In this document: piece by piece, positions 42,783-49,936 of the stretch
Layout of the letters: every line of letters starts with the position of its first letter
Position numbering within the stretch: the first letter of the stretch is position 1
Assembly (NCBI GenBank): GCA_964519385.1
Contig: CAZFLR010000011.1
Location: 1 to 54,404, forward strand
Length of the DNA: 54,404 bases
Reading direction: 5' to 3'
Source: SVFI01 sp964519385
GTDB taxonomy: Bacteria > Bacillota > Clostridia > Lachnospirales > Lachnospiraceae
Notes under the pieces: generated by a model
Seen by the model: only the letters and a program-made list of their open reading frames with translations
The model's database searches: none
What the model was told of the DNA's origin: nothing
Position numbers and translations under genes: made by a program

Positions 42783-43730
42783 TTACATGACCATTTTCCC
42801 AACACCGTTTTCAAAAATCCATTTGCGGATGCGATATCCCTTCATTGTTTCCGCAGAAACCATACCCTCAATTTCTGAAATCGTTTTTTTGTCCAATTTT
42901 GTCTCTACAGCATTTATCGAGCTTATGAAATGCTCCGGTTTCGTCGTACCAATCAGGGATAAAATATTATCATACTTTGCCTGTGTCCACGCTAATGCAA
43001 GTTCGCTCATAGCAAGTCCCAGCTGTTTAGCTGTTTCGGCAAACGCGCTCAAAATCTTCAAATTGTTTTTCTTATTGAGAGGTGACAATATTTTTCCTGC
43101 CATCATAGGGTTCATAACAGTACCGTTCATCACTTTGTCAGTCAAAACGCCATGTCCTACGGCTCCGTATACAACAACCTGTACTCCCAGTTCTTTTGCT
43201 GTCGGTATTAATTCCTTTTCTATTTCCCGATTAAGCAAAGAGTATTCCACCTCAACACTATGAACCGGATGAATCCTGTGAGCTCTTCTAAGCGTATCAG
43301 CATCAACCTCAGACAAGCCGATATGTTTAATCAACCCCTCTTCTTTCAGCTTTACCAGTTCCTGCATAATGTCTTCTACGGGAATGGCAATATCCTGTCT
43401 TGCCGGCTGATAAAGGTCCACATATTGCAGCCCCATCTTATCAAGCGCAGCCTCCAACTGCGGTCGGATAGTTTCCGGTCTTACATAAAGTCTGGCACCT
43501 GTCATACTAAAGGTTACACCAAATTTAAGTGAAACGAAGTTTTCCTCCCTCGGAACATTTTTCAGTGCTTCGCCAAGTACCACCTGTGATTCTCCTCTTT
43601 GATAAAAATCACCTGTATTAAAAATATGTATACCGTTATCAATTGCTGTATGAATTGTACGAAGTGAGTCTTCTTTATTTCCGAAATTCATTCCCATCGT
43701 TCCAAGTGCAAGTTTTCCTTTTCCATCCAT
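42783..43730 (-). CDS. aldo/keto reductase
   Basis: A TIM-barrel NADPH-dependent oxidoreductase of about 316 residues. ALGTMGMNFG near the start, HIFNTGDFYQRGESQVVLGEAL with the Asp and Tyr of the catalytic set, VSLKFG with the Lys, and GLSEVDADTLRRAH follow the family. At the place of the fourth catalytic residue the sequence is LYQPARQD, with no His, as in several AKR branches. The C-terminal LSLIGTTKPEHFISSI binds the cofactor. The start is uncertain: ATG at 43730 or TTG three codons upstream. It probably reduces a small aldehyde or ketone. Confidence 0.9.
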   Translation of the reverse strand: MDGKGKLALGTMGMNFGNKEDSLRTIHTAIDNGIHIFNTGDFYQRGESQVVLGEALKNVPREENFVSLKFGVTFSMTGARLYVRPETIRPQLEAALDKMGLQYVDLYQPARQDIAIPVEDIMQELVKLKEEGLIKHIGLSEVDADTLRRAHRIHPVHSVEVEYSLLNREIEKELIPTAKELGVQVVVYGAVGHGVLTDKVMNGTVMNPMMAGKILSPLNKKNNLKILSAFAETAKQLGLAMSELALAWTQAKYDNILSLIGTTKPEHFISSINAVETKLDKKTISEIEGMVSAETMKGYRIRKWIFENGVGKMVM

Positions 43731-43867
43731 ACCTGTCAATACCCCTTTCCTTATTCAGCTTACAGTTACAACCCTGGAATATTCCCATGGTTACTATTAC
43801 TATTATACTCAGCCGTTTTCAAAAAGTATAGAAAAAAATGACCGGTTAAACCCCAGAATATAATAAA

Positions 43868-43891
43868 GGGTCCGGCTATCCGGCCGGACCC
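43868..43891 (-). terminator. terminator of the secreted repeat protein gene
   Basis: A perfect 9-bp stem GGGTCCGGC / GCCGGACCC with a short loop, followed on the minus strand by TTTATTATATT; about 50 bases after the stop of the secreted protein. Confidence 0.8.
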
Positions 43892-43942
43892 TCATGATAA
43901 CCTTAAAAACTATGATTATCCTGATTAACAAGTCTTTATTCT

Positions 43943-45076
43943 TTATCTCTTAATTTTCATTGTTTTTCTGTAACCCGTACCGGACTTAAATAATTTCTTA
44001 TAGCTTGTCAGCTTGCTCTTTGGCACCTTTATGGTTGCTTTTTTATTAATTCCTTTAATTGCATTCTTGCCGACGGAATTGATATAAGTAGACTTGATAA
44101 CTATCTTCTTAATCTTGCTCTTGCCCTTAAATGCATTCTTGTTAATCTTTACCACTTTATATCTGTGATTCTTAATCTTAACTGTCTTTGGAATGGTTAC
44201 AGAGGATTTCTCCTTCACAACACCTGTTACCATAACCGTTCCTTTTCCGTTCAAATCCGGATTTACAACCTTGTACTTTAAATTGCCAACCTTATATGTC
44301 GTTCCCTTCTTCAAAGCAGCACCGATTTCATTAACCTCTACAAAAAGCAGCTTTTCGACTGTTTTATCAAACGCAACCGTAGTATTAGGTGTAATCAGAA
44401 TCGTGTAGGTTCCGTTCTTTGTCACGGTAAAGGATTGTGTTTCCGGATCAATTGCCTCTCCGGTTACACTTACCATTAAACTATTAGATTCTTTTCCCTC
44501 TTTCCACTTCAAATACTGAAATTTATCGGTTAATTTCTGCTGTACCGAAATAGTTACAGACTTTCCGTTCGCGCTAAGTGTCTTAGTCACCTTGATTGCG
44601 CCCGCTTCCGGAACTGCACCAATCATAATCTTGGTGGTATGCTTTGAAGAACTGCTCATATATGTCTTCGTTCCACACTCCATGTAATAAGTGCCCGGTT
44701 CTAACAAAAACCAGTCATCACCCTTATCATAATCTATACCATTGTCTGTCAGTGGAGTCGTCATAGACGCATTGGCATATAATCTGAAATAATCCTGAGT
44801 CGCAAATGCCTCTCTATTCGTGATTGCCATCTTAATGCGGACATATGATTTCTTATTCAACGTAAATTTCGCATAACTCTTCTGCTCGGATACCCCTGCA
44901 TTCTTATCAATATTCCAGTCTTCCTGCCATGATAAACCAACCACCTGATCATAATGTGTCATATCTGAGACCTCATAAACCTTGGCTTCCTTAAAGGTCA
45001 CCGCATGTGCATCCATTGGTTTCATAACAATGGCACAGAACAATATGCATGCAATGATTGCAACATACTTTTTCAT
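43943..45076 (-). CDS. secreted protein with C-terminal BspA-like leucine-rich segment
   Basis: A 377-residue exported protein: signal peptide (about 1-25, cut after AHA), then a beta-sandwich-like region (about 26-150, resembling PPC domains: YRIKMAITN-type strands and LLEPGTYYMECGTKTYM) and an Ig-like middle. The C-terminus has SVTIPKTVKIKNHRYKVVKI and NAFKGKSKIKKIVIKSTYIN, the LRR_5 pattern. The tail is very basic, and no sortase motif is present, so wall attachment may be ionic. GGGAGG precedes the ATG. It is the last gene before the AT-rich island. Confidence 0.72.
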   Translation of the reverse strand: MKKYVAIIACILFCAIVMKPMDAHAVTFKEAKVYEVSDMTHYDQVVGLSWQEDWNIDKNAGVSEQKSYAKFTLNKKSYVRIKMAITNREAFATQDYFRLYANASMTTPLTDNGIDYDKGDDWFLLEPGTYYMECGTKTYMSSSSKHTTKIMIGAVPEAGAIKVTKTLSANGKSVTISVQQKLTDKFQYLKWKEGKESNSLMVSVTGEAIDPETQSFTVTKNGTYTILITPNTTVAFDKTVEKLLFVEVNEIGAALKKGTTYKVGNLKYKVVNPDLNGKGTVMVTGVVKEKSSVTIPKTVKIKNHRYKVVKINKNAFKGKSKIKKIVIKSTYINSVGKNAIKGINKKATIKVPKSKLTSYKKLFKSGTGYRKTMKIKR

Positions 45077-45215
45077 ATTTCATCATCCTCCCATAAGTAA
45101 AATTTTATTAAAAAATATTAACATATCTTTCTGCGATTATCAATATGGAAGAAAGCCGATTTCTCCAGAACCCGGTCATTCTCATATCTTCGCTTATGCG
45201 TTTCCTCAGACCACC

Positions 45216-45416
45216 TTAATCTGTCAGGTGATTTTTTTCGGTCAAGATATTTATCCGCAGTTCCCATAGATTTAAGCTCATTCGATCAAGCAGTATTCCG
45301 TAAAGCAGTGCAGCATTTGCGGATAACTCCTTGTATGCCGGATTTGATAAAATGGCTTTCGGGACTCTCACAAAAGCAAAGGTTTCGGCTTCCCACCACT
45401 TAAATTTATTATTCAA
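45216..45416 (-). pseudogene. truncated RepA-type replication initiator
   Basis: The first 49 codons (WWEAETFAFVRVPKAILSNP, then LLYGILLDRMSLN) match the N-terminal RepA_N domain of plasmid and ICE replication initiators, which normally run to about 250 residues. From about 45270 the reading continues with 17 unrelated residues to a stop. The gene therefore broke when the island joined the chromosome or by later deletion. TTG start with GGAGG seven bases upstream. Confidence 0.75.
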
Positions 45417-45521
45417 TTTGTTTTCCTCCGTTCTTCGATTTTCTGTATCAATAAGGTGCTGAAAACCGCAATTTTTCTTTTTATACAGCTTTCAAAACTT
45501 GTCCGAGTGTAATTCTTTGCC

Positions 45522-45731
45522 TTAACTCGAATCGCTGAATTTGTCGCTTTTAGGTGCTGTTTTGACACTTCTTTTGGAGTGATAATTCGGGCAATGAATG
45601 ACCGTTGCTCGAAAACTCTGCTTACATTCGTTTCGGCATTTGCGACACAATTCGTTGTATCCCCGTCTGCCAGTTTCCTCATTCCAAAAGAGCGACCATT
45701 CCGATTTTGCTTTCTTTGATAATCTTGACAA
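45522..45731 (-). CDS. small Cys-rich plasmid/ICE-associated protein
   Basis: A 69-residue protein beginning with TTG at 45731, 8-9 bases after AAAGGAG. It has ELCRKCRNECKQSFRA (about 30-45) and VIHCPNY, so four cysteines that may bind metal. Similar small proteins occur just upstream of repA in Firmicutes mobile elements, as here. Function unknown; it may be a replication or copy-control accessory. The last 18 residues look unrelated to the usual end of such proteins. Confidence 0.55.
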   Translation of the reverse strand: MSRLSKKAKSEWSLFWNEETGRRGYNELCRKCRNECKQSFRATVIHCPNYHSKRSVKTAPKSDKFSDSS

Positions 45732-45823
45732 TATAAAAACTCCTTTCAATTTTTATTCCCGTCACTCATTAGGACAAAGGGGTATGATTTGGACACCCAA
45801 AATCTGTGATTCAAAAAATATTC

Positions 45824-46006
45824 CCTTCACTTGTTTGAACTGAGAGAAGGAAAAATTAGGGTTTTTAGGAAAAATTCCTTTCACTTGTTTGAACTGAGAA
45901 AGCTTTTCTGGGGGGGCTCAAAAATTCTTCTCATATATTTGGAATTGGCAGCCTGAAATGACACCCTGTTTTTGAAAAGTCCTCTCACTTGTTTGAACTG
46001 GGCGAG
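45824..46006. repeat. four phased iteron-like repeats
   Basis: A core TCACTTGTTTGAACTG recurs at 45827, 45881 and 45985, with a degenerate copy at 45931 (spacings 54, 50 and 54). The flanks of each copy can pair although their sequences differ: CCTTC/GAAGG in copy 1, CTTTC/GAAAG in copy 2, CTCTC/GCGAG (one mismatch) in copy 4. Spacing close to five helical turns would put all copies on one face of the DNA. The region between the repA remnant genes and the defence operon (45732-46282) otherwise holds only a terminator and a promoter. Confidence 0.65.
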
Positions 46007-46050
46007 TGCAAATGGACACCTAAATTTCAAAAATATTTCGAAAAGTAAAA

Positions 46051-46079
46051 ACGGACTTCCGAAAAAATCGGAAATCCGT
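46051..46079 (-). terminator. hairpin terminator beside the repeats
   Basis: ACGGACTTCCGA and TCGGAAATCCGT pair with one G-T mismatch around an A5 loop; on the minus strand the stem is followed by TTTTTA. It would stop minus-strand transcription entering the repeat region, or act as an attenuator for the repA-side genes. Confidence 0.65.
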
Positions 46080-46174
46080 AAAAATTTTCTATTTTATCAA
46101 ACTCCACCAGAGATTTTATGTTCTTATCGTCTCAAACATTGCCAGTTATGACAACTCGAGCCTTGAAAAAGGAT

Positions 46175-46239
46175 AACATTTTTTTGATAATGTTACTGTT
46201 TATATTGTGATTTCAAAATGATTGTGATATACTATAAAC
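46175..46239 (+). promoter_or_regulatory. promoter and operator repeats of the defence operon
   Basis: TTGTGA (46205-46210) and TATACT (46228-46233), 17 bases apart, form the promoter. It is bracketed by the inverted repeat GTTTATA (46198-46204) / TATAAAC (46233-46239), and a second inverted repeat AACATT/AATGTT lies at 46175-46194. AbiEi antitoxins repress their own promoters by binding inverted repeats, so these are the likely operators. Confidence 0.6.
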
Positions 46240-46282
46240 GAAAACAAATCAAAATAGTTGTTATCTTTTGTGGAGGTTAAAA

Positions 46283-46882
46283 TTGGACTATAAACGAATT
46301 GTAGAAAAAATAATAGATTCAAACAACGGAATAGCTAAAATGTCTATGTTCATAGCTGAAGGCATTCCAAGAGAAAAAATATATGAACTGTACGCAACGG
46401 GATTTCTCGAAAGAGTGAGTCAAGGATATTACAAAATTGCATCAAGTTCAGAGTTTACAGATGAGCAAATTATCGCTTCCACTATACCAGATGCTGTGAT
46501 TAGTATGGAATCGGCACTTTTTCATTATGGATACAGTGATTTCGTTCCAAGAGTTTGGTCGATTACTGTTCCGAGAACTGCTTCTAGGAAACTGAACACT
46601 TCTGTACCTATTAAAATTTATTATGTAAAAGATGAAATTTATAATATCGGCAGAACAGAGATTCGAGAGGACAAAACACCTTATTTCATTTACGACAGAG
46701 AACGCACTATTTGTGATATGTTTAAGCACAGAAGGAAAATAGATACTGAATTGTTCAGTAAAGCCGTAAATGCATATGCAAATGATGATCAAAAAGATTT
46801 GCGTAGGCTTTCGGAATATGCGAAACAACTGCGTGTGTACAAAAAAGTAACTGAATTGATGGAGGTACTGTTGAATGGCTGA
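46283..46882 (+). CDS. abiEi: AbiEi-type antitoxin (transcriptional repressor)
   Basis: The 199-residue protein opens with a winged helix (about 1-52: AKMSMFIAEGIPREKIYELY then RVSQGYYKI) as in AbiEi_4 domains. The C-terminal part, with YFIYDRERTICDMFKHRRKI (about 130-150), is the antitoxin domain. AbiEi antitoxins of type IV systems repress their own operon and neutralise AbiEii without direct binding. TTG at 46283, 6 bases after TGGAGG, is chosen; a TTG five codons earlier overlaps the ribosome site. The end overlaps the toxin start by eight bases. Confidence 0.88.
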   Translation: MDYKRIVEKIIDSNNGIAKMSMFIAEGIPREKIYELYATGFLERVSQGYYKIASSSEFTDEQIIASTIPDAVISMESALFHYGYSDFVPRVWSITVPRTASRKLNTSVPIKIYYVKDEIYNIGRTEIREDKTPYFIYDRERTICDMFKHRRKIDTELFSKAVNAYANDDQKDLRRLSEYAKQLRVYKKVTELMEVLLNG

Positions 46883-47771
46883 TATAGGAGCATCTGTACT
46901 TGCAAGGCTAAAAAATAAAGCAATCGAAAGCGGAAGAAGCTACCAACTTTGTTTACAGTTATTCTGCCAAGAAGAATTTTTGCGTCGCTTGGAAAAATCA
47001 AAATATGCAGAAAACTTTGTCCTAAAAGGTGGATTATTTATCTATTCACTTACAGATTTCGATAGCAGGGTTACGGTAGATATTGATTTCTTACTTAGAC
47101 AAATGCCGAACACACCGGAACAATTGAAAAAGGTTATTGCTGAAATTATAAATACTCCTACGGGCAATGAATTTATTACTTTTGAAATTACAGAAATTGC
47201 ACCGATTTCTATAGCAAAGAAGTATGCCGGTATCAGTGCCTCATTACTTGCACGAATTAAAAACACAAAAACGCCGTTCAGTATTGATTTTGGCGTGGGG
47301 GATGTAATTGTACCTAAGCAGGAAAAAAGAAAAATTCCTACTCAGCTTGACAATTTTAATTCCCCAATAGTTAATACATACTCTCTCGAAACGACCATTG
47401 CCGAAAAGCTTGATGCTATTTTGAGCCTGATGGAATTTTCAAGCAGAATGAAAGATTATTATGACATTTATTATCTTGCTAATAAATTTAATTATGATGG
47501 AAAGCTGCTAACCGAAGCATTGAGAAAAACTTTTAATAATCGTGAACACACCTTTACCATTGAACAATTTGAACAAGTTATGGGATTTGCGGATAATGAT
47601 GCCATGCAAAGAAAATGGAAAGCTTTTGTACGGAAAATCAATACAAAAACAGATGATTTCAATGTAGTCATCAAAACCCTAAAATTATTTTTGCAAGAAC
47701 CTTTTTCAGCAGCAATTAAGCATACTGATTTTATGAATCACTGGTCTGCTACTGAAGAAAAATGGATATAA
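46875..47771 (+). CDS. abiEii: AbiEii-type nucleotidyltransferase toxin
   Basis: A 298-residue nucleotidyltransferase-fold toxin (DUF1814). All four motifs are present: LKGGLFIY (50-57), DIDF (69-72) with the metal-binding Asp pair, IAEKLDAI (175-182) and RMKDYYDIYYL (191-201). Relatives add nucleotides to tRNA or use GTP to stop growth, giving abortive infection or plasmid stabilisation. The gene overlaps the antitoxin gene and is followed by the rest of the defence operon after 13 bases. Confidence 0.9.
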   Translation: MADIGASVLARLKNKAIESGRSYQLCLQLFCQEEFLRRLEKSKYAENFVLKGGLFIYSLTDFDSRVTVDIDFLLRQMPNTPEQLKKVIAEIINTPTGNEFITFEITEIAPISIAKKYAGISASLLARIKNTKTPFSIDFGVGDVIVPKQEKRKIPTQLDNFNSPIVNTYSLETTIAEKLDAILSLMEFSSRMKDYYDIYYLANKFNYDGKLLTEALRKTFNNREHTFTIEQFEQVMGFADNDAMQRKWKAFVRKINTKTDDFNVVIKTLKLFLQEPFSAAIKHTDFMNHWSATEEKWI

Positions 47772-47784
47772 AAGGAGAACAAAA

Positions 47785-48288
47785 ATGGAGTGTAAAGATA
47801 TTTTGAATTTAATTGCAATATTTGTAATTCCAATCGTTGCAGTAATAGTAGGTCAATATTTACAGAACAATGCAGAAAAACGCAAAGATAAAATGCAGAT
47901 TTTCAAGACACTTATGACTTCTCGTATCTATGGATGGACACCAGAAAGTGTACACTGTCTGAATATAATTGATATTGTGTTTTCAGACGACGAAAAAGTG
48001 CGAAGTGCTTGGAAAGATTTACATGACAAATATTGTACTCAAAATCCGGACGACGTCCAGCTTAAAAAAATCCAAATTGCACAGTATAAATTACTTGAAA
48101 CCATATCGAACTCTCTGGGATATAAGGATAAAGTCACTTGGGAAACAATTCAAAATCCATATATTCCAAACGGTATGATAAAGCAATGGGAGGAGCAACA
48201 AAAATCTCAGCAAGCATATAATACTCTGTTGAACTCAATGGCAGATATTGTACCAAAAGAACCAAATGATACGGAGGTGACAAAATGA
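47785..48288 (+). CDS. membrane-anchored DUF6680-like protein
   Basis: A 167-residue protein with one N-terminal helix (about 7-25, LIAIFVIPIVAVIVGQYL) and a soluble helical part. Marks are KTLMTSRIYGWTPESVHCLN (about 41-60), VRSAWKDLHDKY and LLETISNSLGY. The pattern is that of DUF6680, which I recall as small anchored proteins often beside restriction or abortive genes; the assignment is by eye. AGGAG precedes the ATG, and the stop overlaps mod by four bases (ATGA), so it is translated with the methyltransferase. Role unknown, possibly a membrane link for the defence operon. Confidence 0.65.
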   Translation: MECKDILNLIAIFVIPIVAVIVGQYLQNNAEKRKDKMQIFKTLMTSRIYGWTPESVHCLNIIDIVFSDDEKVRSAWKDLHDKYCTQNPDDVQLKKIQIAQYKLLETISNSLGYKDKVTWETIQNPYIPNGMIKQWEEQQKSQQAYNTLLNSMADIVPKEPNDTEVTK

Positions 48289-49934
48289 GTACAAATATAT
48301 CAAAGCAAAAAAGAGAAGATTTGCTGAAGAAAATCAAAGAAATACGCACTTTTATATCCTCTGCTCCACAAGACGAAAACACGGGCAATCTGCTGACCTA
48401 TCTTTCCGAGCTTGAAAAAGATGTGCGTGGCAAAAAATACGGTCTTATCTTTGAGGAACACCGTGAAGAAATCGACGAGGTGCTTTCTACCCATACGCCC
48501 GTTTTGACCGAGGACGGCAGTTTGTTTATCGACAACGGCGGTCAGACGAATTTTCTCATCGAGGGTGATAACCTTGCTTCGCTGAAACTGTTGGAGAAAA
48601 CGCACAGGGGCAAAATTGACCTTATCTATATAGATCCGCCGTATAATACAGGCAATAAGGATTTTGTTTATTCTGATACATTTGTCGATTCACTTGATTC
48701 GTTTAGACATAGTAAATGGCTTTCATTTATGAAAAAGCGATTACCTATTGCAAGGCAATTATTAAGTCCACAAGGAATTATTTTTATTAGCATTGACGAC
48801 AACGAGGTGGCTCAACTCAAGCTACTTTGCGACGAAATTTTCGACAGTTCTAATTTTAGAGGGCAAATCGTGCGTGGTACCGGTACACCTACGGGACAAG
48901 GAAATGCTATTTTATCAAACGAAATTGATTATGTTTTGGTTTATTCAAGGACAGAACAAGCAGTTTTTAATGGACTGCCCTTTAACGATGAAGATGCAAA
49001 AATCTATAATTTAGAAGATGAATATGGCAAATATTTAGTGCGTCCACTTCGCAAAACTGGTGGTGAGGATAGACGTGAAGACCGACCGAGTATGTACTAT
49101 CCCGTGACAGCACCCGATGGAACAGAAATTTACCCTATTGCTCCAAGTGGATATGAAAGTAGGTGGCGTTGTCAAGAAAGCACCTATAAGCAGTTGGTAG
49201 CTGACCACCGAATTGAATGGAAACAAGATAAGACGGTTTGGAAAGTATATCAAAAATTCTATTTGGAAGGTAGAACAAAGCAACCAGGAAACCTTTGGAT
49301 TGATATTGAGGGTAATAAAAAGGCAACTATAACCATAAAAAACATTTTTGGCGAAAACGCATTCTCATTTCCTAAACCTGTAGAATTGGTTTACAGAATC
49401 GCTCAAATTGCCTCGCAAAAAAACAGTTGCGTATTAGATTTCTTCGCAGGTAGTGGTACAACTGGACACGCAGTTATGAAGCTTAATGCCGAAGACGGCG
49501 GAAACCGTAAGTTTATTCTCTGTACCAATAACGAAAACAATATTTGTCGAGATGTAACTTACGAACGCATAAAGCGTGTAATTGACAAAGAGAATTACAG
49601 TGCTAGTTTGAAATATTACAAAGTAGACTATATTCCTATTTCAGACCGTATGTATTATGAATATGCTGATGAATTGCTTTTACATATTCGTGAGCTTGTG
49701 GAACTTGAAAATGGTATAAACTTTATAAACACCCCTGAAACTGAAATAGGTATTGTTTTAACCGAGGAAGAATTAGAAGATTTTATATGTAAAATTAACT
49801 CAGGCATTCAAACAAAAAAAGTTTATGTTGGACATGATATTTTGATGGATGCAGAACAGTTGCAGGTGTTAAAAATGAACAACATCGACATTAATATTAT
49901 TCCGGATTATTATTACAAAGAATTGGAGGGATAA
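48285..49934 (+). CDS. mod: type III-like DNA methyltransferase subunit (Mod)
   Basis: A beta-class adenine (N6) methyltransferase: the catalytic motif DPPYNTGN (117-124) comes before the SAM-binding motif DFFAGSGTTGHA (385-396), with the target-recognition region between them (about 185-360). The N-terminus (LLTYLSELEKDVRGKKYGLI) and C-terminal helical region are as in type III Mod proteins. At 549 residues it is shorter than the usual 600-680. It protects host DNA and supplies target recognition for Res, whose gene follows after two bases. Confidence 0.9.
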   Translation: MSTNISKQKREDLLKKIKEIRTFISSAPQDENTGNLLTYLSELEKDVRGKKYGLIFEEHREEIDEVLSTHTPVLTEDGSLFIDNGGQTNFLIEGDNLASLKLLEKTHRGKIDLIYIDPPYNTGNKDFVYSDTFVDSLDSFRHSKWLSFMKKRLPIARQLLSPQGIIFISIDDNEVAQLKLLCDEIFDSSNFRGQIVRGTGTPTGQGNAILSNEIDYVLVYSRTEQAVFNGLPFNDEDAKIYNLEDEYGKYLVRPLRKTGGEDRREDRPSMYYPVTAPDGTEIYPIAPSGYESRWRCQESTYKQLVADHRIEWKQDKTVWKVYQKFYLEGRTKQPGNLWIDIEGNKKATITIKNIFGENAFSFPKPVELVYRIAQIASQKNSCVLDFFAGSGTTGHAVMKLNAEDGGNRKFILCTNNENNICRDVTYERIKRVIDKENYSASLKYYKVDYIPISDRMYYEYADELLLHIRELVELENGINFINTPETEIGIVLTEEELEDFICKINSGIQTKKVYVGHDILMDAEQLQVLKMNNIDINIIPDYYYKELEG

Positions 49935-49936
49935 AA

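Noticed and set aside
45413..45682. An open frame of 89 codons on the minus strand beside the RepA remnant.
   Set aside because: It overlaps the better-supported Cys-rich gene in another frame and has no ribosome site; composition looks random.
45824..46006. The regular repeats could be read as a short CRISPR array.
   Set aside because: Repeat cores are only about 16 bases, flanks are not spacer-like (they share AT-rich and paired sequence), one copy is degenerate, and no cas gene is present.
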